In this document: positions 35,887-46,973 of the stretch, piece by piece
Layout: every line of letters begins with the position of its first letter
Numbering within the stretch: the first letter of the stretch is position 1
Assembly (NCBI GenBank): GCA_964017045.1
Contig: OZ024802.1
Location: forward strand, 31,148,793 to 31,212,792
Direction: 5' to 3'
Source of the DNA: Omphiscola glabra
Taxonomy: Eukaryota > Mollusca > Gastropoda > Lymnaeidae
Length of the DNA stretch: 64,000 nt
Made by a program: the position numbers and the translations under genes
The notes under the pieces: generated by a model
Databases searched by the model: none
The model's input: the letters and a program-made list of their open reading frames with translations, nothing else
What the model was told of the DNA's origin: nothing

Positions 35887-35898
35887 TGCCTTGGCAAC
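35885..35898 (-). promoter_or_regulatory. X-box-like RFX site at the start codon of the 163-aa gene
   Basis: GTTGCCAAGGCAAT on the minus strand matches the palindromic X-box (GTTGCCATGGCAAC type) at 12 of 14 positions. Its last two bases are the A and T of the start ATG. RFX factors drive ciliary genes in animals. Position and match are seen; function is inferred. Confidence 0.35.
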
Positions 35899-36115
35899 CG
35901 GTGGTGCGCACACGTCTGTCGAACTTCAAGTGACGTGCTTGAGGTTCGTCTGTTTAGTATTGTAAAAAAGTGTGTCAGTTGTGGCCGGTATTGGTTGACC
36001 AGACGTCGCCAGTAATCTGAAACAAGCGCCATTTTCTTGATATGAAGTCCTCGAAGGAACGGGAGTTTTATGTGATGTAATGTAAATCAATTTCTTAAAT
36101 TGTATGCAAATCTTC

Positions 36116-36719
36116 GGTAAATTTAGACAATCCGCGCCACGGCCGCCATCTCGGTTGAAACGACCCGTGAGAGGTCACGCCAAGCTTAAACCTATCCGTA
36201 AAGCTAACCTGAACCCTAAACATATCCCTAAACCTAACCTGAACCGTAAACATATCCTTAAACCTAACATAACACCTAAACCTATCCCTAAACCTAACCT
36301 GAACCCTAAACCTAACCTGAACCCTAAACCTACGCCTAAACCTAAACTGAACCCTACACCTATCCCTAAACCTAACCTGAACCCTAAACCTATCCCTTAA
36401 CGTAACCTGAACCCTAAACCTATCCCTAAACCTAACCTCAACCCTAAACTTTTCCCTAAATCTAACATGAAACCTAAACCTATCCCTAAACCTAACCTGT
36501 ACCCTAAACCGATCCCTAAACCTAACCTGAACCCTAAGCCTATCCCTACACCTAACCTGAACCCTAAACATATCCCTAAACCTAACCTGAACCCTACATC
36601 TATCCCTAAACCTTACATGAACCCTAAACATATCCTTTAACCTAACCCAAGCGCTAAACCAATTAAGCTAAATAAAACACGTAAATGACGTCATGTGGCG
36701 CGAATTGTCTGCTTTAGCC
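36116..36719. mobile_element. TIR element with minisatellite core, copy X
   Basis: Left GGTAAATTTAGACAATCCGC and right GCGAATTGTCTGCTTTAGCC form imperfect inverted ends. Flanks AAATCTTC and AAATCTTT are a target duplication with one mismatch. The subterminal part has CGGCCGCCATCTCGGTTG at the left and AATGACGTCATGTGG at the right, shared with copies Y and Z. The core, about 36185-36640, is 15 copies of a 30-bp unit, CCTATCCCTAAACCTAACCT plus GAACCCTAAA, not the 23-bp unit expanded in copy Z. Confidence 0.82.
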
Positions 36720-37620
36720 AAATCTTTTCATGATTTATTAAGTCACATACGGACAAATCCTTTACACACGTCATTTCCGTTCTTGTGATTTTGAGTAGCT
36801 GCACGCGCGTAGCTCGAGGTTGGTTCTGACCAGGGGCGTGCAAAGCTGTTTACCGCAACATCTTAAGGATACCATGTAGAAATTACCATTATAACACATG
36901 AACTATATTTTACACAGGAACACACCTAGCTGATCTGAGAATGACCATGTTTAAAAATAACGGGAATGCTGTGTAAAGAAAAATTCGCGAGACAGACAGT
37001 CTCTGGGCAGAGTTGCTTCATTTTGGAAAGAGTGTTAAATCAACATTTTGTTGAAATTAATTGTTTATTTTTATAAACCGGTCCACCAGCCTCACGTTGC
37101 CTGTCCGCACAGCATCACTATTCAATGTCAAATAAAAGATAAATGAAACAGTTAATAAATTTGGCAATTTAAAAATCTTGTCCACCGGTCCGCATAACTT
37201 AAAAGTTTTGGGAAAAACGCCGATTCAAACGACCGATATCCTTTGTTCAACTAGTAAGACGGTTGCTGGTTCATTTTAGAAAACTAATTTCCCCCCTACA
37301 TCTTATTTGTATGCGTGTAGCCGTTATACATATCTTTTAAACAAATAAAACTTAACGTGTTCCATAATCTCGTAAGACCACACTGAGTGATCGACACAGC
37401 GATTACATCAGACGAGATGAGATTTTATAGCACACATCTAAACTAACGTAATAAAAAGTGTACACTTCTCTATGAAACAGAGCAGTGATTTCTCTAAATA
37501 AAACTCCCGATGAATGCGCTAACATGAGATTGTACAAAAAATAAAAATAATAATACCGCAAGTGCGTTTCGTGCGTAATATGTTCCTTTTGTTTCGCTGA
37601 AATAATCTCAATATAATATA
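36720..37620. other. AT-rich intergenic DNA
   Basis: No gene or element end convincingly seen. Confidence 0.45.
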
Positions 37621-38120
37621 AATGGACTACGATGAGTCACTTCCTTGTTTTGTCACGTGATACGTACCAGCCATTGGTAGGCTTTCTGCTACATAACAAC
37701 ACATAACATCAGATAACAGCTGATCAGCCATTGCCATTATCATTAATGGACTACGATGAGTCACTTCCTTGTTTTGTCACGTGATACGTACCAGCCATTG
37801 GTAGGCTTTCTGCTACACATAACAACACATAACAACAGATAACAGCTGATCAGCCATTGCCATTATCATTAATTCTAAAGCAAAATGTTTGTCTCCATCA
37901 GCGCTTCTCCCAATGTTAATTAAAAATTTTACTTTTCAAAATATTCTTTAAATGACATACATTAAATGTGACAATAATTATAATTCAGTTATGATTAAAG
38001 GAAGAAAGTTGTTTGAAGAAAAATTTGTGAGCGACTAGTGTGTTGCAGACAGCCTCCCGGAAGTCTTACTTGTTTTTACACGTATCACGTGACAAAACAA
38101 TCAATAAATCATAGTCCATT
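37621..38120. mobile_element. Possible TIR element with duplicated left end
   Basis: A ~125-bp block starting AATGGACTACGATGAGTCAC and containing TTTTGTCACGTGATACGTA is present twice in tandem (37621 and 37747). An inverted, diverged copy of its start (TATCACGTGACAAAACAA...CATAGTCCATT) closes the segment at 38120. No target duplication was found. Confidence 0.5.
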
Positions 38121-38155
38121 GTATGGCATCTTTCCGTCTTCGAGAGGCGATAGAT

Positions 38156-38345
38156 TTATCTTTTCTGATTGCAGCTCTTGGTGTGGCTAGTGAGACCGAT
38201 CCTCGAGTGGCAGTCTCTTTTGCATGTCCCACACACGAATGCGGTGGAGCAGTGTTTTCTGGCCTTTCTCTGCGGTCTCTTTACAGCTGCTTCCGCCCTG
38301 TAGAGCTCCTCGGCACGTAGTGATCCTTCCTTCACGATGCCCCGC
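38156..38345 (-). pseudogene. LINE C-terminal zinc-knuckle fragment
   Basis: The minus frame ending with TAA at 38156 reads KHCSTAFVCGTCKRDCHSRI, GLTSHTKSCNQKR. This matches the C..C...C.SRIGL.SH...C signature that closes many animal LINE reverse transcriptases. The 5' part is decayed. Confidence 0.75.
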
Positions 38346-38499
38346 CATGTGGAGCGATAATATAAATATGGTGCTGTAAATCTGCGGTGCGAAATTGGGT
38401 AGGAGATAAGAATAGTAATATAGTTCAGCGGCGGGGAAAAGATGAGTGGTTGCGAACCTGTAGGGCACTAATGGTGACTCTTATCAAGTGTATTATTTG

Positions 38500-38900
38500 A
38501 ATGTAAGTAAGTTGAGTAGATGGGAAGTTCACGCATGACGGCCGCCATTGTTTGGTAGGCTTAAGCATACTATTAGAATAATATGTCAAATGACACCATC
38601 ATATAGACCTCCCCAATGACAAGTCAGTGGTGTCTTCTACAGCCATTTACTCCAAAGTCTGTTGTCTTTTTCGGCTACTGTGGTAAAAAAACAAACATCC
38701 ATTGTCTCCATTAATCAGAACCTCACAGAATGCGGTAGAAATCTGTCTTTCGAAACTTCATGTCTTATTTCTGTAGTGCGTTTTTTTGTTTTTTTGTTTT
38801 TGCTTTTAAATGACTCCATTCAAAAGACAGCACCAATTTGCACCACGATGCGTAGAGAGCGGAAGTTCATCCATTGTTTCCTCCAAACTCGAAACTTGTT
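38500..38900. repeat. Dispersed repeat fragment (two sites)
   Basis: The segment AATCAGAACCTCACAGAATG...TTATTTCTGTAGTGCG at about 38711-38785 recurs in diverged form at about 41200-41265, between exons of the 280-aa gene. Family unknown. Confidence 0.6.
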
Positions 38901-39424
38901 AATCGCTGTTTGATTGGTCGAAAAAATATTTAATATTACTACCATAATTTCTCATTGGCCCATTTCTTGAAAAGTTTCCTGCGCTAGTTTTTAAATAAAT
39001 CACAATGCAAGTGATCAAGTCAGAGGCGTATTGTGTAAACAAGGAAGAGATGAACATACTCGATAATAATCATCAGTTTTAAATTTTGAGAATTGTGAAC
39101 AGTACACGCTCGTGGTGAATCAGCAGTAGACAATACACGTCTGCCCTACCATGTTGTAAGATTTTTTTAAACAATATATTTAATCACACGTCAGAGAATA
39201 TACGTCCGAAAATAACGTCATTACGGCAGTGAAAACAAACAACAACAACAACAACCCACATCTGCCGACATTATATAACAGAACAGGGTTCCAGGCTTTA
39301 GTTTTGACATACAACTTTGTAATCCAAGGAACTAATGGAATTTCGTGACACATACAGACACATCTCAGGCTGACTCTGGCAGGTTGGCAATACGCATAGG
39401 CGGCGACAACATTGACCGTCGGCC
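38901..39424. other. 5' flank of the 280-aa gene
   Basis: AT-rich with an (AAC)n run at about 39237-39255. No clear promoter element. Confidence 0.35.
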
Positions 39425-42400
39425 ATGGATTGGAGGCACCCCAACGCCAAATCCATCTTTATGGTGGAGAAGAACGAGCCAGCCGAGGAGCCGGGCGAAC
39501 ATAAGAGGTGGGCGCCGGATGGTCACGTGGCCAAAACACCAGCCACGTGATGTCACGGTTGATCACGTGGCTAAGTACCAGGCCCTGCCACCTGGATCTT
39601 GTCATGTCTGTATTCGTTTCTTATATGCCCCTTAAGTTGATAATATTTAACACAGCACTTCCTTGACCATACTATTTGACATACTATTTAACACAGTGCC
39701 TCATTCACCATGGTATTTAACGACACAGTACCGTGACATCTAATGGAATGTCACATTATTTTGAACGGCAAGACATTAAATGACAATTTAACATGACATT
39801 TACTGAAAACTCCACCACGACATTTCATGACAATTTAACATGACATTTACTGAAAACTCCTCCACGACATTTCATGACAATTTAACATGACATTCACTGA
39901 AAACTCCACCACGACATTCCATGACAATTTAACATGACATTTACTGAAAACTCCACCACGACATTTCATGACAATTTAACATGACATTTACTGAAAACTC
40001 CACCACGACATTTCATGACAATTTAACATGACATTTACTGAAAACTCCACCACGACATTTCATGACAATTTAACATGACATTTACTGAAAACTCCACCAC
40101 GACATTTCATGACAATTTACCAAGGCATCGAAAACACAAGGTACAGAGGCATTGAATACCAATCTCCTTGATAAAGTTTAATTCCTGACTTAAACACATT
40201 TTCAACACTTTACGCCTTACATCAAAAGTCATTTTTTTTGACTATATACGAGAATGAGTTATGCTCATGGTATTGTCTCCCCCCTCCCACCCTTTCAAGG
40301 TACGCACGCTTTATAAGGAACCCGCCCCTGTACGGACTGTGCACCCGGGATTTCGAGCGTGATCACCGGCCCGTGAGCTGGCCGCCGGGCAGCGAGTATC
40401 AGTACGCTTACTGCAGTAGCTACAGGGGTTTACTCCCACCCATTGAGGACAGCAAGCGGCGGGAGTGGTCGCAGTGTGAGACCCAGCGATGTGCCCCTAA
40501 GCCACCGGAGCACCCACTATATAAGGTACATGAAACACAGGAATATCCACTATATCAGTTATTTTAAACACAAGGAATATCCACTATATCAGTTATTTTA
40601 AACACAAGGAATATCCACTATATCAGTTATTTTAAACACAAGGAATATCCACTATGTCAGTTATTTTAAACACAAGGAATATCCACTATGTCAGTTATTT
40701 TAAACACAAGGAATATTCACTATATCAGTTATTTTAAACACAAGGAATATCCACTATATCAGTTATATTGAACACAAGGAATATCCACTATATCAGTTAT
40801 ATTGAACACAAGGAATAAACACTACCGGTATATAAGTTATATTAAACAAATGAATATCCATTACATAAGGTATATTAAAAACACAAATGTGCACGCTATA
40901 AGTTATATTAAATATCCACTAATATCCACTAATATAAGGTTTAATAAACACTGGAATATCCACGATATAAGGTTCAGTTAACAGGTGTCATTAACTGAGT
41001 AAGTTTAAAAAAAAAAATTCTTATATTACATTTGGATGCTACTATGTTCCACGGGCCGGGACGGCCCAACAGGTGACGTCCTAAAGTTCAGAGGTCACAC
41101 AGAAGTCCCCAAAACTCGGGACCATCGTTTCGTTTGTCGTTTCGTGGAAATATAATTGTTAGTTAGTCCATTCTTCATTATTCGTATCCATTCATCAAAC
41201 AGAAGCTCGCAGGATGCCGTAGAACTCTGCCGTTCAAAACTTCATCTCCTATTTCTGTAGTGCGTTGTTTGATTGTTTGACTGTTCGTTTGTTTGTTTGT
41301 TATTTTGATTGTTTGTATGTTAGTTAGTTAGTTTGTTTGTTTTTTTATTGTTTGTTTGTCAATTTGTTTGTTTCTTTGATTGTTTGTTAGCTAGTTTTTT
41401 GTTTGATTGTGTGTTTGATTGTTTGTTTGTTTGTTTTAAGAAGACCCCCAACTGCCGTTATAGCATTATTAAACCTGGTATGCTCCACATCTAGCTTCTA
41501 CCGGTTGTAAACTTTGATTTGTAAATGGCTGCAGTTATCAAACAGCTAACAATACCGGTACAGTTATGTCAACAAAGTGGATACCGGTACAGGTATGTCA
41601 ACAAAGTGGATACCGGTACAGGTATGTCAACAAAGTGGATACCGGTACAGGTATGTCAACAAGGAGGACCCAAAGACCAGCACCAGGGAGCGCCTTGTTT
41701 TGTCTAGGGCGGGTAAGGGGGGTCGAAGACCTTCTCATGGCAAAGAGCCAAACGTTAAATGCTGATCTATTAACAGTAGTATCCGAGAGCTACATTAGAA
41801 ATATCAAAGTTGCGCATACAACTCGCGGGCCGCAGGTTCCCGACCCCCTGGTCTAGAGTAGTCATGGCCAACGGTCTATTCCATGCAACAAACCAGCGGT
41901 CGCAAACGAGCGGCTCTGGAACCGCATGCCCCTGTCTGCTTAAATATGTGCGTCCCTTTTTGATTTGGAAAAATTTAGCCTTTCGATTATCCAAACTAGT
42001 GTATTAAAAAAATAAACCGTCCCTTCTGCGGCTCAAAAAATATTTTCTTTAAAGATTTAATTTATAAAAAGTCTACACAATTAAAAAAAATGCCCCCCCC
42101 CCTTTTTTTTTTACCACGACATTACACTTTTGGTTTAAACTACAGTCACCGTAAATTACACCCATTCATTTACAATCCAGCACACCCATTCATTCCTTAT
42201 CCATTTATTACAACCCACCATTCTTTATCCACCGTCTTCGTCCAATATCCTCCATAATTAATGGCATACATTATTTTATCATAAACATACATTAAGTATC
42301 CACTGTATCCGTACACGTTCTGTGGTATCCATCAATTGTAAATGGTGTCCATCCATTTCAAGATGCCATCTATCAATCCATGTTGACGTTCGCTGTGCTC

Positions 42401-44332
42401 ATCCATTGTTTTCATCCTTGACATTACACAGCTCTACGAGCAGACCCCCCTCCCACTTCTGGACAAGCATTACCGTGGCGCCCAGTATCTACCCGATGAC
42501 CCCCTGGGGGTCCAGGTCCCCGAAGAGCTGACCAGATGCCGAGAACTGGTGGACGGTTCTCACACCATGATCGGCTTCATGGAACATTTGGGTAACGAAT
42601 ACACCCCAAACTATCGCTACAAGGACTGGATCGGTCGTCCACTGACAGAGGTAATTTCATCCACTGACAGAGGTAATGTCATCCAATTACAGGGGTAATA
42701 TTGTCCACTGACAGAGGTAATGTCGTCCATCTACTGAGGTAATGTCATCCAATTACAGGGGTAATATTGTCCACTGACAGAGGTAATGTCGTCCATCTAC
42801 TGAGGTAATGTCATCCAATTACATGGGTAACATTGTCCACTGACAGAGGTAATGTCGTCCATCTACTGAGGTAATGTCATCCAATTACATGGGTAACATT
42901 GTCCACTGACAGAGGTAATGTCGTCCATCTACTGAGGTAATGACATCCAATTACATGGGTAACATTGTCCACTGACAGAGGTAATGTCGTCCATCTACTG
43001 AGGTAATGTCATCCAATTACATGGGTAATATTTCCACTGACAGAGGTAATGTCCATCTACTGAGGTAATGTCATCGAATTAACACGGGTAAACTCGTCCA
43101 GTGACAGAGACGATGTTGTTCCATTGACAGAGGTAGCTGATGGATTTTTTACTCAATGACAGAGTTAAGTTTACCTGTTTAGCAGATGCAATGTCGTGTA
43201 ACTGAGGGGTTGTCATCAAGTGACAGAGATAATGTTAACTAACTGATGTAATGGCGTGTGTGGCTTCTGCAACCATTTGTAAATCTGAGAATCGAAATTT
43301 TAAGAAATAAATCAACCAATGGTCGTGTCTGAAATGTGCGCGCGTTGGTGCAGCGTTAACGTTAAAATCGTGCGCACGTTCGCATGACTTACAATGGCGT
43401 CAGGTTGACAGGGTCGGTCTGACAATAATGGCTGTTAATTGGACGCAACGTTTTGGTGGTAAATGTAAAGGAATGCAATTCTTTCACATGAGAATTATTA
43501 TCAATATATATTGTGGTTGTGGTTGTGGTGGTTGTGGTGGTTGTGGTGGTAATGATAGAATTACAAAAAGATGTTAATGATCTCGATGAGCCTCATGTGA
43601 TGGACCACGTAAGCCAATCCGGGTGATGTGATGTCATTAACAACGGTGGATGTACGTTTAATAAAACTACGACCACTCATCATCTGTACATTATGGACCA
43701 CGTGCTACTCACACAAGTGTAGATCTGTACCACATGATATTCATACTGCAATTGTATATTATGTACCACGTGCTATTAAACATAAAAATTTGTAGATTTA
43801 GTATCATGTGCTATTTATACAAGAATTGTTGAATAGGTCTCACGTGCTTTTCACACAATTGTAGCTTCTGCACCACGTGCTTTTCACACAACCATTGTAG
43901 ATTTTGTACTACCTTCTATTCACACAACACATGTCGATTCAGATTCGTGTGCTATTCATACAAAAACTTTTGAATCTGTTTCCATTGCGGTTCACGAGAC
44001 AAGTGTATCTTTAACAGATCACGAGGGAGCTTGAGGCCAACCACACCCTGTACTGCCACCTGCCCGCAGCGCCCACCAACCACTGGGATTTCTACAACGT
44101 CGTGCGCATGCGCAGGCCAGCCAAGCAGGTGGGCACCGACCCGCTGTACCGGAGGTGCCGGGTGATGCCCGTCCCGGCGGACACGAGCATCCCCAACCTC
44201 CCCGAGACCGGGGAGCTCTTCCACGCCGGCCGGCTCATCAACTACGGCTTCACGGACACGCCCTTCCACGGACACGCCCGCCAGGGACACGCCCACCAGG
44301 GGCCCACCAACAACACGGCGGTGAGAGGTTAG
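39425..44332 (+). CDS. Uncharacterised 280-aa protein, four-exon gene (reconstructed)
   Basis: Exons 39425-39507, 40300-40525, 42432-42650 and 44018-44332 total 843 bases, 280 codons plus TAG. Donors are AAGAG|GTGGGC, TATAAG|GTACAT and ACAGAG|GTAATT. Acceptors are CCTCCCACCCTTTCAAG, TTGACATTACACAG and GTATCTTTAACAG. Intron 1 is phase 2 in an Arg codon (AG|G), as in the neighbouring genes; introns 2 and 3 are phase 0. The start GCCATGG has good Kozak context (MDWRHPNAKSIFMVEKNE). RFIRNPPLYG at 31-40 carries the cluster motif. Exon 3 includes DKHYRGAQYLPDDPLGVQVP, exon 4 HLPAAPTNHWDFYNVVRMRR and a His/Gly-rich end. No signal or membrane segment; function unknown. Introns 2 and 3 open with tandem repeats derived from the adjacent exon end. 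Confidence 0.85.
39785..40128. repeat. 47-bp minisatellite in intron 1 of the 280-aa gene
   Basis: The unit contains GACATTTCATGACAATTTAA and CATGACATTTACTGAAAAC, about 7 near-identical copies. Confidence 0.95.
40512..40835. repeat. 34-bp minisatellite seeded at the exon 2 donor
   Basis: Units of ACACAAGGAATATCCACTAT plus ATCAGTTATTTTAA, about 8 copies. The CCACTATATAAG that ends exon 2 is the evident first member: the exon end and first intron bases align to the unit (ACTATATAAG|GT versus ACTATATCAG|TT). Confidence 0.9.
41270..41445. repeat. GTTT-rich low-complexity tract
   Basis: Irregular GTTTGTTTGATTG words in intron 2 of the 280-aa gene. Confidence 0.9.
41560..41665. repeat. 28-bp minisatellite, about 4 copies
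   Basis: The unit contains GTATGTCAACAAAGTGGATA and CCGGTACA; contained in intron 2 of the 280-aa gene. Confidence 0.95.
41710..41850. mobile_element. Short hAT MITE remnant
   Basis: The right end CCGCAGGTTCCCGACCCCCT and a degraded left end GGGGGGTCGAAGACC...CAAAGAGCC are typical hAT termini. Flanks GTCTAGGG and GTCTAGAG agree at 7 of 8 bases with central TA. Confidence 0.65.
42641..43085. repeat. ~65-bp compound minisatellite seeded at the exon 3 donor
   Basis: Units of CCACTGACAGAGGTAATGTC, GTCCATCTACTGAGGTAATG and TCATCCAATTACATGGGTAA. The first member is the end of exon 3 itself, CCACTGACAGAG|GTAATTTC. At least seven extra CTGACAGAGGTAATG copies and several CTGAGGTAATG copies follow, so the intron starts with a ladder of decoy donor sites. 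Confidence 0.92.
43515..43556. repeat. (GGTTGTGGT)n tract
   Basis: Short G/T-rich tandem repeat. Confidence 0.9.
43670..43985. repeat. Degenerate ~45-bp repeat in intron 3 of the 280-aa gene
   Basis: Loose copies of TGTACCACGTGCTATTCACA followed by CAATTGTAGAT. CACGTG E-box words recur. Confidence 0.8.
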
Positions 44333-44376
44333 GAAGGACAACCGATGCCGCAGCGAGGGCTGCAACATTCTTACTT

Positions 44377-44414
44377 AATAAATCAGTACCATTTATTCAT
44401 AACATATCAATAAA
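44377..44414 (+). promoter_or_regulatory. Poly(A) signals of the 280-aa gene
   Basis: AATAAA at 44377-44382 and again at 44409-44414, 45-80 bases after the stop codon. A normal short 3' UTR for this gene. Confidence 0.65.
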
Positions 44415-45777
44415 TTATTATCGAAGATAAAAAAAAATTTATTGAACTTTTTCTATTAGTTTAATAAAAAAAAATGAGCAAAAAAATATATGTATATGTT
44501 TCAGTAATGAAATATATTGTTATAAAGTTTTAAAAGACATTATTAGTTTGGACTTTAAGGGTTGAATGATTGGTTACAAATACTCAGTGACGAATCTTTT
44601 ATACATAACAGACCTAGCGGATAAAAGAAAGCTACGATAATTACTTCCCCTTATTCATTCCTTTTTGTACCACGCTTCGAGCCTTTGGGGATGAAGCGTG
44701 ATTTTTCAAATGAACTTTATGATTATTTTATTATTATGTCGATCATGTCAGATTGGTGTGGAAAAAATAATCTGAATGATTAATACAAATATTTGGTACT
44801 TCAAGTCGACACACACAAAAGTTTAAATTCAGAACTATAAAAATTGACATATTTACGCTTTCCCACTAGGGTCTTCATAAAACCCGTATGAAATAACAAA
44901 TAAGGGATTTAAAAAAAAAAAATTGAACTTCGGGAAGAAATTTGGTATCCAATCAAAATATTTATAATAATACTCTCCAACGAAATTTTATATGATTTAA
45001 ATTTTATATATATATACAATCAAAAGTCAGCCAGGGTAAAGTAACAAGGTGACAGTGTACAAGTTTAAGCAATTGCATACAAGAGTTCATTCGGTATGTC
45101 TCTTTACAACCTATGCCGAAAATATACAGTGTGGGTGCTTGTACAGCATACATAAAAGGGGGGCGCATTGTATCTTACAACATTTGTAGCCAGGCTTAAA
45201 AGATTTTCTTAAATTTTCAAGCCATCAAACGGTCGTTTGTGATATTTTTTTTTCCTTCCAAACATTGTGTAAGGGACACAATTCAACCGGGGCCCACTTG
45301 ACTTTTGGAGGCCGGATAGCCCTACCGGTCCTCCTCTGCTACATGATTGTAACGCTAATGTATCATCCGACTACCAAAATGTTAACGTAAAATATAATTT
45401 AATTTTAATGCATAAGTGGTTTAAATGTAACTTGTTGTAAAAAATAAATAAATCAAAGGCCGAAATGTAATACAAACGTAACACGGATCGTATTCACATA
45501 TCACCCAAAGTAGTGTAACACAAACACACAACATAACATCAATAGAATTGAAACTTCACATTAAATTTTTTTTAATGAAATGACGTCATGCGGTCACATC
45601 TTTAAACTTCTATATAATCTCTAACCCTCGATGTTGGCTCGACTGTGATGATAGAAACTGCTTTTGAATTTATGTTTTTTTTAAAAAATAAATTATTGTT
45701 TCTTCTTCCAACTGTCTGGATGCTCTCCCTTTAAACAGAGTATTGACAATAACAGAGTTATCGTTATGGAGTTTTTT
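44415..45777. other. AT-rich intergenic DNA
   Basis: No gene or recognisable element. A GAAATGACGTCATGCGGTCAC word at about 45577 resembles the subterminal part of the TIR-element family but lacks ends. Confidence 0.45.
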
Positions 45778-46234
45778 TTAAAACGGCTGCACCTATAGGT
45801 ACACGGGTACCAGAATTGAGAGGTTGGGATTAAAAAACGATTTAAAATATTATTGTTGGGTTTGTAAGACCAAATGAGGTATCAAATGAAAGATAATTGA
45901 ATGTACTATACGTTTGTAAACTTAATTCTTCATTTTAACTAAAATAAACTACTACATATGACATCCGAATAGTATTAGTCAACATGGACCCGCACACGCA
46001 GCGCCGCCATTCGCACCCGGGTACCATTAACCTCAATGATATTCGGATGTAATTTGTGGTAGTTTATTTGAGTAAAACTGAAGAATTTACATTTCAAACG
46101 TATAGTCCATTCAATTATCTTTCATTTGATACCTCATTTGGTCTTACAAACCCAACAATCATATTTTAAATCGTTTTTTAATCCCAACCTCTCAAATCTG
46201 GTACCCGTGTACCTATAGCCACTTTGTTTTAAAA
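45778..46234. mobile_element. Fold-back element: ~190-bp inverted arms, ~60-bp spacer
   Basis: The left arm (CCTATAGGTACACGGGTACC, AGGTTGGGATTAAAAAACGA, ... ACATCCGAATA) is repeated inverted on the right (TATTCGGATGT ... TCGTTTTTTAATCCCAACCT, GGTACCCGTGTACCTATAG). Arms differ at a small share of positions, roughly one in ten to fifteen. The GC-rich spacer (CGCACACGCAGCGCCGCCAT) lies at about 45978-46035. No ORF; a long-TIR MITE or fold-back transposon. Confidence 0.85.
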
Positions 46235-46409
46235 CATTTAAAAATACGTTCCATTGCTGACGACGTTAATTTATTAAACACTGCATTATATAAAATATCC
46301 TTTATCACATCACACGGCAAGATTTTTTTTTATTTAAACATGATTACTGTATCAATCCAAATATCCATAATCCTTATCCATGATATATTTAAAAAAACGT
46401 TGGTTCCGT

Positions 46410-46973
46410 TTAGATGTCCACATTCGGAACGATGGTGGCCCACGACTGGTAGGCGAACTCTCCTTTCTTGTTCCACGGGGCCCCGGGATCCCCAACGATC
46501 TTCCTCGTCGTGTAGTTGTTGATGTAGTGGTACCCTCGGTAGTTCTTCCGGTTCAGGTACTCCGGGCTGGCGATGTCCCTCTCCGGGAAACGGAGTTCCT
46601 CCAGCGGTTCCTGGGGCCAGCGGCGCCGGACCATCTGCCCCGGGGGCATGAACCGCTCGAAGTGAATCCAGTCCCCTTGGACCTGGGGGTCAAAGTACAG
46701 CGTGTGGTAGGGGAGGGGCCAGGAACCCTCTGCCCACCTCGGGTTGCCCGGCTCCTTGGCGTCGGTGCCGTAGCGTTTATCCTTGAGGTCCAGGATGGCC
46801 GACTTCCGGCGCGGCGGGAGGGAGAAGGGCCCGAAGTAGCCGGGGACGAACGGCGGCCACCCCTTCTGCGTGGCCATGAAGGATCCGCCGTTCCGGGCGA
46901 TGGGAGGTCGCTCCTCTAACCTCGTGGGCGTGTCTTGGGGTGGAGGGTACACCTGTGTGAAGAATCCAGACAT
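46410..46973 (-). CDS. Uncharacterised 187-aa protein, single exon
   Basis: ATG at 46973 to TAA at 46410, 187 codons, GC-rich within AT-rich flanks. The product is rich in Pro, Arg, Tyr, Trp and Phe, with no signal peptide or membrane segment. Motifs: RLEERPPIARNGG (18-30), VPGYFGPFSLPPRRK (43-57), LPYHTLYFDP (87-96), RRWPQEPLEELRFPERDI (117-134). It aligns in the same order with the 168-aa product 2.8 kb away (IEEGPPMYRMLG, VGYYGPFAFP, AYTTHYWDD, QPRPQEVLMPEMAI). The two are therefore paralogues on the same strand and probably arose by tandem duplication or retroposition. The PGYFGPF element loosely recalls the PGY.GFVP motif of FAM166/CIMIP2 microtubule-inner proteins; this likeness is weak. 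Not recognised otherwise. Confidence 0.85.
   Translation of the reverse strand: MSGFFTQVYPPPQDTPTRLEERPPIARNGGSFMATQKGWPPFVPGYFGPFSLPPRRKSAILDLKDKRYGTDAKEPGNPRWAEGSWPLPYHTLYFDPQVQGDWIHFERFMPPGQMVRRRWPQEPLEELRFPERDIASPEYLNRKNYRGYHYINNYTTRKIVGDPGAPWNKKGEFAYQSWATIVPNVDI

Noticed and set aside
35556..36032. 158- and 146-codon ORFs overlapping exon 1 of the 163-aa gene
   Set aside because: The spliced minus frame with matching donor and phase explains the region; the others are shadows.
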